Shown here in pieces: positions 42,712 through 51,515 of a stretch of 64,000 nucleotides of DNA. The translations under genes and the position numbers were made by a program. The stretch's first letter is position 1. Every line of letters begins with the position of its first letter. The notes under the pieces are model-generated. The model saw only the letters and a program-made list of their open reading frames with translations, was not told the origin of the DNA and did not search any database. Source of the DNA: Pseudomonas sp. DTU_2021_1001937_2_SI_NGA_ILE_001 (GTDB lineage Bacteria > Pseudomonadota > Gammaproteobacteria > Pseudomonadales > Pseudomonadaceae); assembly GCF_032463525.1 (NCBI RefSeq), contig NZ_CP135971.1, positions 2,170,001 through 2,234,000 on the forward strand, written 5' to 3'.

Positions 42712-45234
42712 ATGACGCCATTGATCCTGCTGTGCATCGCGCTTGTCGGGCTCCTGGCATTCGGTCGGCGACTGCGTCGCACGCAGCTCTTTCAAGCACC
42801 CGACTGGCCAGGCTGCGTCCGGGGTATCTGCTATGCCCCCTATCGATCCGGCCAGAGCCCCCATGCCCATCGACAACCCGACAAGGCGCAGATACGCCAG
42901 GACCTGTTGCTGCTGTCTGCAATGACTCGGCACGTCCGGACCTATTCGGTCGAAGGCGCACTACGCGACGTCCCGGAAATCGCTGAGGAGCTGGGGCTTG
43001 AGGTCACGCTGGGCATCTGGATCAGTGAAGACAGCGCCCGCGACGCGGATGAAATCACCCAGGCCATCGAACTGGCCAGACGCTATCCCTGCGTCCGGCG
43101 CATCCTGGTCGGCAATGAAACCCTGTATCGCCATGACCTGTCGCTGCAACGCCTACTCGATGCCCTCCAGCGGGTCCGTGAGCAGGTCGATATCCCGGTG
43201 TCCACCTCGCAGCAATGGCACTTGTGGCGCGACTTCCCGGAACTGGCTCGGCATGTGGATTTCATCGCCGCGCACATTCTGCCTTTCTGGGAGGCGAAGA
43301 ACTATCGGCAGGCCGCAACCCATGTGCTTGAGCTGGCAGAGCAACTGCAAGCCTGGTTTCCCGGGCAACCGCTGCTGATCTCGGAAGTCGGCTGGCCGAG
43401 CCAGGGTCAGGGCACCAAGCGCCTGTTCACCTCGCCCGCGGAGCAGAGCATCAGCCTGAGGTGCCAGATCCAAAGCCTCGAAGAGCATGGCTACGACTAC
43501 TGCATCATCGAAGCCTTCGACCAGCCCTGGAAGACCGCCGAAGGGCCGTCAGGCGCCCATTGGGGACTGTTCAGCGCCGAGCGCCGGCTCAAGCTTCAGC
43601 GGCACGGCCCGGTCAGTGTCCAGGAAAACTGGCGCAACGCCCTGAAGCGGTGGCTGGGAGGGCCACAGCCGGGAGCCAGGGGTCGACGTCGACTGCTGGG
43701 GGTGTCTGGCGCGATCTATGCCAGCTTGCTGCTGATCAGCCATGGCCAGTTGTCGGGCCTCCCGGCGTGGGCCGCCTGGCCACTGAGCCTGGCCTGGGCT
43801 GGCTGGGCATTGGCAAGCCTGTGGCTGGAGGTGCGCGAAGACCTCGAAAGCACCTGGCTGCCGGAGCAGCCCAGATCGTTCCGGCCCATTCGCGACGCCC
43901 AGGCCTGGCGGCCGCCTGTCGCTATTCATCTGGCCTGCCACGACGAACCTGCGGACATGCTCATTCAGACCCTCGATGCCCTGTCACGCCTGCACTACCC
44001 CGACTTCGAAGTGCTGGTGCTGGACAACAACACCCCACATGAAGAGACCTGGCGACCGGTGCTCGAGCACTGCCGCCGGCTGGGCCCGCGCTTTCGCTTC
44101 TTCCATAGCGAACACCTGCCGGGCTTCAAGGCCGGCGCACTCAACCACCTGCTCGAGCACACCTCACCGCAGGCGCAGGTCGTCGCCATCGTCGATGCCG
44201 ATTACCAGGTCTTCGAAGAGTGGCTGTACGAAATGGTCCCGCACCTGGCCGACCCGCAGCTGGCCATCCTGCAGTCGCCCCAGGACTACCGTGATGGCCC
44301 GGATAGCCCGTTCAAAGGCTGCTGCCAGGCCGAATACCAGGGTTTCTTCAACTGCGGCATGCTGCTGCGCAACGACCATGACGCAATCATCCAGCACGGC
44401 ACCATGACCCTGATACAGCGCTCGGCCCTGCAAAGGCTGCGCTGGTCCACAGTATGCATTTGCGAAGACGCCGAACTGGGCCTGCGCCTGCTGGAGCGCG
44501 GTTACCATAGCGGCTATCGCAATGCCAGTTACGGCAGAGGCTTGACTCCCGACACCTTCCAGGCCTTCAAGCAGCAGCGCTATCGCTGGGTATACGGCGC
44601 CATGCAGATCATCCGTGACCACGCCGCCGCCTTGATCCTCGGCCATCGCACGCAACTGAGTGCCGCGCAGCGCTATCACTTCCTCGCCGGTTGGGCCGCC
44701 TGGTTGCTGGAAGGCTGCAACACCCTGCTGCTGGGCGCAGCCGTGCTCGCCTCGCTGGCGATGATCCTGTGGCCCCAGGCAACGGCGGCCCCTCCGCTGT
44801 TGTTGAGTGCTGTGCCGGTAACGGTCTTCGGCATGCGCCTGATGCGCCTGGCGTATCTGTACCGCGCTCATGGCGCGCGGGTATGGCATGAAGGCCTGGC
44901 GGCAACCTTGGCCGGCGTCGCCCTGTACCCGACCATCGGTCGTGCGGTGCTGGCGGGGCTGTGCACCCGCTACCGGCCGTTTCTGCGCACGGCCAAACAG
45001 GACCGGGCACCGGGCCTGGCCAGGGCCATCGGCCATGCCCGCGAAGAACTGGGCCTGCTGGCGGTCATCTGGGCGCTGCTCGGCGCGCTGCTGCTGCGGC
45101 GTGGCTGGGAAGACCCGGACATGATGATGTGGACTGTCATGCTGGCGGTGCAGTCACTGCCCTGCCTGGCCGCCCTGGCCATGGCGCTTCTGTCCTGCTG
45201 GCACCCCGAACAGCGGCGTTTTGCTTTAAGATAA
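42712..45234 (+). CDS. ndvB: Membrane GH17-GT2 fusion, NdvB-like beta-glucan synthase
   Basis: 840 aa. After an N-terminal membrane anchor (4-19) comes a GH17-type domain (about 32-300) with likely catalytic E136 (VGNE) and E225 (ISEVGWPS). Two membrane segments (about 330-372) precede a family-2 glycosyltransferase with DAD (495-497), ED (585-586) and QxxRW (QQRYRW, 621-626), then further membrane segments to the end. This matches NdvB of P. aeruginosa, which makes cyclic beta-1,3-linked glucans and affects antibiotic tolerance in biofilms. There the GH17 part acts as a beta-1,3-glucan transferase. It precedes dapE, as in P. aeruginosa. The exact product here is inferred. Confidence 0.88.
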   Translation: MTPLILLCIALVGLLAFGRRLRRTQLFQAPDWPGCVRGICYAPYRSGQSPHAHRQPDKAQIRQDLLLLSAMTRHVRTYSVEGALRDVPEIAEELGLEVTLGIWISEDSARDADEITQAIELARRYPCVRRILVGNETLYRHDLSLQRLLDALQRVREQVDIPVSTSQQWHLWRDFPELARHVDFIAAHILPFWEAKNYRQAATHVLELAEQLQAWFPGQPLLISEVGWPSQGQGTKRLFTSPAEQSISLRCQIQSLEEHGYDYCIIEAFDQPWKTAEGPSGAHWGLFSAERRLKLQRHGPVSVQENWRNALKRWLGGPQPGARGRRRLLGVSGAIYASLLLISHGQLSGLPAWAAWPLSLAWAGWALASLWLEVREDLESTWLPEQPRSFRPIRDAQAWRPPVAIHLACHDEPADMLIQTLDALSRLHYPDFEVLVLDNNTPHEETWRPVLEHCRRLGPRFRFFHSEHLPGFKAGALNHLLEHTSPQAQVVAIVDADYQVFEEWLYEMVPHLADPQLAILQSPQDYRDGPDSPFKGCCQAEYQGFFNCGMLLRNDHDAIIQHGTMTLIQRSALQRLRWSTVCICEDAELGLRLLERGYHSGYRNASYGRGLTPDTFQAFKQQRYRWVYGAMQIIRDHAAALILGHRTQLSAAQRYHFLAGWAAWLLEGCNTLLLGAAVLASLAMILWPQATAAPPLLLSAVPVTVFGMRLMRLAYLYRAHGARVWHEGLAATLAGVALYPTIGRAVLAGLCTRYRPFLRTAKQDRAPGLARAIGHAREELGLLAVIWALLGALLLRRGWEDPDMMMWTVMLAVQSLPCLAALAMALLSCWHPEQRRFALR

Positions 45235-45273
45235 CGGCCTTTTCGCCCCCGCCCAGCAACCGGAGTCCTGTTC

Positions 45274-46425
45274 ATGACGGCCCCAGCCGACCTCTCGCCC
45301 ACCCTCCAACTGGCCTGCGACCTGATCCGTCGGCCGTCGGTCACGCCGCTCGATGCCGATTGCCAGGCAGTGATGATGCGACGCTTGGGCGCAGTCGGTT
45401 TCAAGCTCGAACCGATGCGCATCGAAGACGTCGACAACTTCTGGGCCACCCACGGCAATGGCGACGGCCCGGTGCTGTGCTTCGCCGGTCATACCGACGT
45501 AGTGCCTACCGGCCCGGTGCAGGCCTGGCAGAACGACCCCTTCGAGGCGCTGATCGACGAGCAGGGCATGCTTTGTGGCCGTGGTGCAGCGGACATGAAA
45601 GGCAGCCTGGCGTCGATGGTGGTGGCCACCGAGCGTTTCGTCGCCGACTACCCCGACCACAAGGGCTCGATCGCCTTTCTGATCACCAGTGACGAAGAAG
45701 GCCCGGCGCACCACGGCACCAAGGCGGTGGTCGAGCGCCTGGCGGCGCGCAACGAGCGCCTGGACTGGTGCATCGTCGGCGAACCGTCGAGCACCACACT
45801 GGTCGGCGATGTGGTCAAGAACGGTCGCCGTGGCTCGCTGGGCGCCACATTGCACGTGCGCGGCAAACAGGGCCACGTGGCCTATCCGCACCTGGCCAAG
45901 AATCCCATCCACCTGGCCGCCCCGGCCCTGGCCGAACTGGCTGCCGAGCACTGGGACGAAGGCAACGCGTTCTTCCCGCCGACCAGCTTCCAGATTTCCA
46001 ACATCAATTCCGGCACCGGCGCCACCAACGTGATTCCTGGCGAGCTGGTCGCGGTGTTCAACTTCCGCTTCTCCACCGAATCGACGGTGGAAGGTCTGCA
46101 ACAGCGGGTCGCGGATATCCTCGACAAGCACGACCTGGACTGGCATATCGACTGGGCGCTGTCGGGCCTGCCGTTCCTCACCGAGCCGGGCGCGCTGCTC
46201 GACGCCGTGTCGGCGAGCATCCGCGAGGTCACCGGCCGCGAAACCCAGGCCTCGACCAGCGGTGGCACCTCCGATGGCCGCTTCATCGCCACGCTGGGCA
46301 CCCAGGTGGTCGAGCTGGGTCCGGTGAATGCGACCATTCACCAGGTCAACGAACGCATCCTGGCCAGCGACCTCGACGTGCTGACCGAGATCTACTACCA
46401 GACCCTGGTGAAGTTGCTCGCCTGA
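45274..46425 (+). CDS. dapE: Succinyl-diaminopimelate desuccinylase
   Basis: 383 aa M20 di-zinc hydrolase that releases succinate from succinyl-diaminopimelate. [13 protein letters not shown] (His, Asp), [10 protein letters not shown] (bridging Asp) and SDEEGPA (Glu general base and ligand) are the metal-site motifs. GGAG precedes the ATG. Its stop overlaps the rlmA start by one base. It completes the dapC/dapD/dapE set of the window. Confidence 0.97.
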   Translation: MTAPADLSPTLQLACDLIRRPSVTPLDADCQAVMMRRLGAVGFKLEPMRIEDVDNFWATHGNGDGPVLCFAGHTDVVPTGPVQAWQNDPFEALIDEQGMLCGRGAADMKGSLASMVVATERFVADYPDHKGSIAFLITSDEEGPAHHGTKAVVERLAARNERLDWCIVGEPSSTTLVGDVVKNGRRGSLGATLHVRGKQGHVAYPHLAKNPIHLAAPALAELAAEHWDEGNAFFPPTSFQISNINSGTGATNVIPGELVAVFNFRFSTESTVEGLQQRVADILDKHDLDWHIDWALSGLPFLTEPGALLDAVSASIREVTGRETQASTSGGTSDGRFIATLGTQVVELGPVNATIHQVNERILASDLDVLTEIYYQTLVKLLA

Positions 46426-47234
46426 TGCTGACCTGCCCGATCTGCAGCGCTGCGCTGGCGCCTGTCGACAACGGTGTGGCCTGCCCGGCCAACCACCGCT
46501 TCGACCGCGCCCGCCAGGGCTACCTGAACCTGCTGCCGGTGCAGCACAAGAACAGCCGCGACCCGGGCGACAACCAGGCCATGGTCGAAGCGCGGCGGCG
46601 TTTCCTCGACGCCGGGCACTACGCCCCGGTGGCCCGCCGACTCGCCGAACTGGCCGCCGAACGCGCCCCGGCGCGCTGGCTGGACATCGGCTGCGGCGAG
46701 GGTTACTACACCGCACAGATCGCCGAGGCGCTGCCCAAGGCCGACGGCTATGCCCTGGACATCTCCCGCGAGGCGGTCAAGCGCGCCTGCCGGCGCCACC
46801 CCGGCCTGACCTGGCTGGTGGCGAGCATGGCACGCATCCCGCTGCCCGACGCCAGCTGCCAGTTCCTCGCCAGCGTGTTCAGCCCGCTGGACTGGCAGGA
46901 GGCCAAGCGCCTGTTGACGCCCGGCGGCGGCCTGCTGCGCGTAGGCCCCACCCGCGGCCACCTGATGGAAATGCGCCAGAAGCTTTACGACGAGGTCCGC
47001 GACTATGCCGACGACAAGCACCTGGCCCTGGTCCCGGAAGGCATGCAGCTGGACCACAGCGAGACCCTGACCTACACCCTCAAGCTGATCGACGGTCAAT
47101 CGCGCGCCGACCTGCTGGCCATGACCCCGCACGGCTGGCGCGCCAGCGCCGAGCGCCGCACGGCGCTCATCGAGCACCCCGGGCCATTCAAGGTCACCGT
47201 CTCCATGCGCTACGATCATTTCGTCCTGCGCTGA
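46425..47234 (+). CDS. rlmA: 23S rRNA (guanine(745)-N1)-methyltransferase RlmA
   Basis: 269 aa. An N-terminal zinc site (CPIC at 4-7, then C20 and H24 in CPANH) is followed by GYLNLLPVQHKNSRDPGD and the SAM motif LDIGCGEGYYT, all typical of RlmA(I). It methylates N1 of G745 in 23S rRNA in E. coli. Start and stop of the dapE-rlmA pair overlap as TGATG, so the true start is 46425 and longer upstream frames are not used. Confidence 0.93.
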   Translation: MLTCPICSAALAPVDNGVACPANHRFDRARQGYLNLLPVQHKNSRDPGDNQAMVEARRRFLDAGHYAPVARRLAELAAERAPARWLDIGCGEGYYTAQIAEALPKADGYALDISREAVKRACRRHPGLTWLVASMARIPLPDASCQFLASVFSPLDWQEAKRLLTPGGGLLRVGPTRGHLMEMRQKLYDEVRDYADDKHLALVPEGMQLDHSETLTYTLKLIDGQSRADLLAMTPHGWRASAERRTALIEHPGPFKVTVSMRYDHFVLR

Positions 47235-47253
47235 ACATTCAATCGAGGCCATC

Positions 47254-47631
47254 ATGCGTCAACCCGATATCGAGATTTACCTCAAGGACGAAGACGTCGA
47301 TCACAAGGCCATTACTGCCTGGCTGAGCACCGCCCTGGGCCCTTGCAGCGAATGGAAGCAGAAAGGCCAGACCTGGAAATGCAGCGCTGGCGACATCCCG
47401 GTCACCTGGGTGCCCAAGGCGGTCGGCAAATGGAACAGCCTGTTCCTGGAAAGTGACCAGACGCCATGGGACGACGACATCGCCTGCGCCCGCGCCGCCT
47501 TCGCCGCCCTGGGCGTGGAAGTGCGCTGCGCACCGGGCACCTGGGTCGAGGACGACGGCGAAGACGACGCCGACCGCTGGATCCGTGTCAGCGCCGATGG
47601 CGAGCAGGAAATCGTCTGGCGCACCTCCTGA
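47254..47631 (+). CDS. Uncharacterised small acidic Trp-rich protein
   Basis: 125 aa; I do not recognise the family. It contains nine tryptophans and four cysteines in a short acidic chain, with a C-terminal [11 protein letters not shown] stretch. No signal peptide or membrane segment is seen, so it is probably cytosolic. It begins 19 bases after rlmA with CAATCGAGG upstream, suggesting co-transcription with dapE-rlmA. I believe a similar gene sits in the same place in P. aeruginosa, which would argue for a real conserved gene, but this is from memory. Confidence 0.8.
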   Translation: MRQPDIEIYLKDEDVDHKAITAWLSTALGPCSEWKQKGQTWKCSAGDIPVTWVPKAVGKWNSLFLESDQTPWDDDIACARAAFAALGVEVRCAPGTWVEDDGEDDADRWIRVSADGEQEIVWRTS

Positions 47632-47803
47632 TCCTGACCCACCTTGCCCTGAGCACCGGCCGCCCGCTGACGCGGCCGGATCAAGCGGCGAACTTTCCCA
47701 CGGCTTCGCGCATCAATGGACCACACCGGTCCTTTTGCCGATACCTGGCAGATACGGCACACTGTCGGCCCAGCCAGACCCGCCCACTCTCAGCAGACTA
47801 CGT

Positions 47804-50278
47804 ATGACCCGATCTCCCTTGCGCCGCCTCGTATTCGGTGCCCTGCGCCGTGTGCTGTTCCTCTGGGTTCGCTCGGAAACCATCAACCAGTCTTCCCTGA
47901 AGCTGGACCTGGACCGCAGCAGACCGGTGTTCTACGCCCTGCAGTCGCCGGCCCTGAGTGACCTGGCGGTGGTCGACCGCGAGTGCACCAAGGTCGGCTT
48001 GCCGCGCCCGGTGCTGGAGGTGCAGGTGGGCGACCACCTGGAGCCGGCCGGTTTCTTCTACCTTACCCCCGAGCCCGACTGGCTGGGCCGCCACGACAAA
48101 CGCGGTGCGCCGCCGGTGCTGGAGCGGCTGATCGACAGCCTCGGCGAGCAACCGGGCGAAGACGCGCAGATCATCCCGGTCAGCGTGTTCTGGGGGCAGT
48201 CGCCGGATCGCGAATCCAGCGCCTGGAAACTGCTGTTCGCCGACAGTTGGGCGGTCACCGGGCGCCTGCGGCGGCTGGTCACCATCCTGATCCTGGGGCG
48301 CAAGACCCGCGTGCAATTCTCCCCGCCCATCCACCTGCGCGACCTGCTGGCACAGAACAAGGGCCCGGCACTGACCCTGCGCCTGACCCAGCGCCTGTTG
48401 CGCGTGCATTTCCGCCATGTGCGCAGCTCGGTGATCGGCCCTGACGTTTCGCACCGCCGCAACCTGGTCAAGGACCTGGTGCGCGCCCCGCTGGTGGTCG
48501 AGGCCATTCGCGAAACCGCCGAACGTGACAATATCTCCCCGGAAAAAGCCCGGGAACAGGCCCTGGGTTACGCCAACGAGATCGCCTCCGACTACACCTA
48601 CACGGTGATCCGTTTCCTGGAAGTGGTGCTGAGCTGGTTCTGGAACAAGATCTACGATGGCATCAAGGTCAGCCACATCGACAACGTACAGAAGGTCGCG
48701 CCCGGCCACGAGGTGGTCTACGTACCCTGCCATCGCAGCCACATCGACTACCTGCTGCTCTCCTACCTGCTGTTTCGCAACGGTCTGACCCCACCGCACA
48801 TCGCTGCCGGGATCAACCTCAACATGCCGGTGGTCGGTGGCCTGCTGCGCCGCGGCGGGGCGTTCTTCATGCGCCGCAGCTTCAAGGGCAACCCGCTTTA
48901 CAGCGCGGTGTTCAACGAATACCTCAACACCCTGTGCAGCAAAGGCTTCCCGGTGGAGTACTTCGTCGAGGGCGGCCGCTCGCGCACCGGGCGCATGCTG
49001 CAGCCCAAGACCGGCATGCTGGCCATCACCCTGCGCAGTTTCCTGCGCAACTCGCGCAGGCCACTGGTCTTCGTACCGGTGTACATCGGCTACGAGCGCG
49101 TGCTGGAAGGCCGTACCTACCTGGGTGAGCTGCGTGGCAAGGCGAAGAAGAAAGAGTCGGTATTCGACCTGTTCAAGGTGTTCAGCGCCCTGAAGAAGCG
49201 TTTCGGCGAAGTGGCGGTGAACTTCGGCGAGCCCATCCACCTGGCCGCCTTCCTCGACCAGCAGCAGCCCGACTGGCGCAGCCAGGCGATCGGCCCTCAG
49301 GACCGCCCGCAATGGCTGAGCACCGCCACCAGCCAACTGGCCGAGCGCGTCGCCCAGCGCATCAACGAGGCGGCGGCGGTCAACCCGGTCAACCTGGTGG
49401 GCCTGGCGCTGCTGTCCACCCCGCGCCTGGCCCTGGACGACCTGGCCCTGGAACGCACCCTCGACCTGTTCCTCGACCTGCTGCGCCAGGTGCCCTATTC
49501 GGCGCACACCACCCTGCCCGAGGGCGATGGCAAGGCGCTGATAGCCCACGTCAAGAGCATGGAGCTGCTGGCCGAACAGAAAGACGCCCTGGGGCGTATC
49601 TACTACCTGGACGAGCAGAACGCGGTACTGATGACCTATTACCGCAACAACGTACTGCATATCTTCGCCCTGCCGTCGCTGCTGGCCTGCTTCTTCCAGA
49701 GCTGGTCGCGAATGAGCCGCGAGCTGATCTTCCGCTACATCCGTGCCCTGTACCCCTACCTGCAGTCCGAGCTGTTCATCCGCTGGTCGCTGGACGAACT
49801 GGACGCGGTCATCGAGCAGTGGCTGGCGGCCTTCGTCGAGCAGGGCCTGCTGCGCCAGGAGAACGACGTCTATATTCGCCCTGAACCCAGTTCACGGGAG
49901 TTCGTGCAGCTGACCCTCCTGTCGCGGGCCATCGCCCAGACCCTGCAACGCTTCTACATGGCCATCGCCCTGCTGCTCAACAGCGGCCAGCACAGCCTCA
50001 GCGCCGAAGAACTGGAAGACCTGTGCACGGTCATGGCCCAGCGCCTGTCGATCCTGCATGGCCTCAATGCTCCGGAGTTCTTCGACAAGAGCCTGTTCCG
50101 CCACTTCATCCAGACCCTGCTGGACCAGGGTGTGCTGAGCAAGGACAGCAACGGCAAGCTCGGCTACCACCCACTGCTGGGCGAAATGGCCGAAGGCGCG
50201 GCCAAGCGGGTGCTGACCGCCGAGATCCGCCTGTCGATCCATCAGGTCGCCTTGCAGGGCAGTGACGACGAAGCCTGA
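47804..50278 (+). CDS. plsB: Glycerol-3-phosphate 1-O-acyltransferase PlsB
   Basis: 824 aa inner-membrane enzyme that starts phospholipid synthesis by acylating sn-glycerol 3-phosphate. Acyltransferase motif I HRSHID lies at 310-315 and motif GGRSRTGR begins near 390, as in E. coli PlsB. I chose [16 protein letters not shown] at 47804; the open frame extends upstream through the unknown gene but without similarity. cdsA in this window encodes a later step. Confidence 0.96.
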   Translation: MTRSPLRRLVFGALRRVLFLWVRSETINQSSLKLDLDRSRPVFYALQSPALSDLAVVDRECTKVGLPRPVLEVQVGDHLEPAGFFYLTPEPDWLGRHDKRGAPPVLERLIDSLGEQPGEDAQIIPVSVFWGQSPDRESSAWKLLFADSWAVTGRLRRLVTILILGRKTRVQFSPPIHLRDLLAQNKGPALTLRLTQRLLRVHFRHVRSSVIGPDVSHRRNLVKDLVRAPLVVEAIRETAERDNISPEKAREQALGYANEIASDYTYTVIRFLEVVLSWFWNKIYDGIKVSHIDNVQKVAPGHEVVYVPCHRSHIDYLLLSYLLFRNGLTPPHIAAGINLNMPVVGGLLRRGGAFFMRRSFKGNPLYSAVFNEYLNTLCSKGFPVEYFVEGGRSRTGRMLQPKTGMLAITLRSFLRNSRRPLVFVPVYIGYERVLEGRTYLGELRGKAKKKESVFDLFKVFSALKKRFGEVAVNFGEPIHLAAFLDQQQPDWRSQAIGPQDRPQWLSTATSQLAERVAQRINEAAAVNPVNLVGLALLSTPRLALDDLALERTLDLFLDLLRQVPYSAHTTLPEGDGKALIAHVKSMELLAEQKDALGRIYYLDEQNAVLMTYYRNNVLHIFALPSLLACFFQSWSRMSRELIFRYIRALYPYLQSELFIRWSLDELDAVIEQWLAAFVEQGLLRQENDVYIRPEPSSREFVQLTLLSRAIAQTLQRFYMAIALLLNSGQHSLSAEELEDLCTVMAQRLSILHGLNAPEFFDKSLFRHFIQTLLDQGVLSKDSNGKLGYHPLLGEMAEGAAKRVLTAEIRLSIHQVALQGSDDEA

Positions 50279-50337
50279 CTAGTTTCTAAGTGAAGCCGCC
50301 CGCACCCTGCGGGCGGTCAGTGCATGGAGAGCACGGC

Positions 50338-50745
50338 ATGAATGCCATCCGCCTTATTCCCATCACCCTGCTGGGCAGCCTGCTGGTTGCCTGCAGCAGC
50401 ACCGACACACGCACCGCCAGCCTCGCTGGCGAAGTCTTCTATCTGCAGCGCAGCGCCCTGCCGTCGGCGGCGACCTTGAGTGTCAGCCTGCAAGACGTCT
50501 CCCGCGCCGATGCCTCGGCACTGTCCCTGGCGCAGCAGAACACCCCCATCAATGGCCAGGTGCCGCTGCCCTTCCGGCTCGAATACGATCCGCGCCAGGT
50601 TTTGCCTGGCCACTCCTACGCCGTCAGTGCACGGATCGAAGCCAATGGCCAGCTGCTGTTCATCAGCACCGAGCGCCACACCGTGAAGCTCGATGGCAGC
50701 GACCCGCAGCCGCTGCGCATCCGGGTCAAGCCGGCGCAACCCTGA
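50338..50745 (+). CDS. YbaY-family lipoprotein
   Basis: 135 aa. The signal peptide ends in lipobox LLVAC (Cys19). The mature part is one small beta-rich domain (SLAGEVFYLQRSALPSAATL onward) of the YbaY/YscW type, a family known from lipoproteins and type III pilotin-like proteins. No secretion system is encoded nearby, so a pilotin role is unlikely here. GGAG precedes the ATG at 50338. Function unknown. Confidence 0.85.
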   Translation: MNAIRLIPITLLGSLLVACSSTDTRTASLAGEVFYLQRSALPSAATLSVSLQDVSRADASALSLAQQNTPINGQVPLPFRLEYDPRQVLPGHSYAVSARIEANGQLLFISTERHTVKLDGSDPQPLRIRVKPAQP

Positions 50746-50807
50746 TACTCTTGCCCGAACGCGCCGCCAGGCGCGGCCCCCATTCCGTATCGCAGAAGGA
50801 AGCCGCC

Positions 50808-51497
50808 ATGTTTCGCCCCTCGTTCACCTTCGCCAGCCTGTGCGCCGGCCTGTTGCTGTCGGCCAGTGCCTTCGCCTTGTCGCTGAACGACCTCTCTCAG
50901 TCCGATGCCACAGGCGGGCTCAAGGATGCCCTGACCCAAGGCGCGCAGATCGCCGTCAAGCAACTGGGCACGCCAGGCGGGTTCAGCAACAACCAGGACG
51001 TGCGCATCGAGCTGCCGGGCAACCTGGGCAAGGTGGCGAAGAAAATGCGCCAGTTCGGCATGGGTGCCCAGGTGGATCAACTGGAAACCAGCATGAACCA
51101 GGCCGCCGAGGCTGCCGTACCGCAGGCCCAGGCGCTGCTGGTGGATGCCGTGAAGAAGATGAGCGTCTCCGACGCCAAGGCGATTCTCAGTGGTGGCAAG
51201 GATTCCGCCACCCAGTACCTGGACAAGAGCAGCCGCGAGGCGATTCGAGCCAAGTTCCTGCCGATCGTCAAGCAAGCCACCGACAAGGTCGGCGTGGCGC
51301 AGAAGTACAACGCCTTCGCCGGCCAGGCTGCCGCCCTGGGCGTGGTGGATGCCAAGAGCGCCAATGTCGAGAACTACGTGACCGAACAGGCGCTCAACGG
51401 CCTGTTCGAGATGATCGCCAAACAGGAAGAAGGCATTCGCGCCAACCCGGCGGCAGCGGCCACCAGCCTGGCCAAGAAGGTGTTCGGGGCGCTTTGA
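50808..51497 (+). CDS. Exported DUF4197 protein
   Basis: 229 aa. A signal peptide (cleavage near SAFA, residue 23) precedes a helical domain typical of DUF4197, with GGLKDALTQGAQIAVKQLG and a C-terminal NGLFEMIAKQEEGIRANP. It is probably periplasmic. AGAAGGAA precedes the ATG at 50808. It follows the YbaY-like lipoprotein by 62 bases. I know of no assigned function for the family. A hairpin spans its stop codon. Confidence 0.85.
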   Translation: MFRPSFTFASLCAGLLLSASAFALSLNDLSQSDATGGLKDALTQGAQIAVKQLGTPGGFSNNQDVRIELPGNLGKVAKKMRQFGMGAQVDQLETSMNQAAEAAVPQAQALLVDAVKKMSVSDAKAILSGGKDSATQYLDKSSREAIRAKFLPIVKQATDKVGVAQKYNAFAGQAAALGVVDAKSANVENYVTEQALNGLFEMIAKQEEGIRANPAAAATSLAKKVFGAL

Positions 51498-51505
51498 GGC
51501 GCCCC
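51486..51505. repeat. Stem-loop across the stop of the DUF4197 gene
   Basis: GGGGCGC and GCGCCCC (7 bp) surround TTTGAG, which contains the TGA stop. It lies between two convergent genes and could help both ends, but neither strand has a T run. Terminator function is uncertain. Confidence 0.4.
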
Positions 51506-51515
51506 CAAGGCGTCA

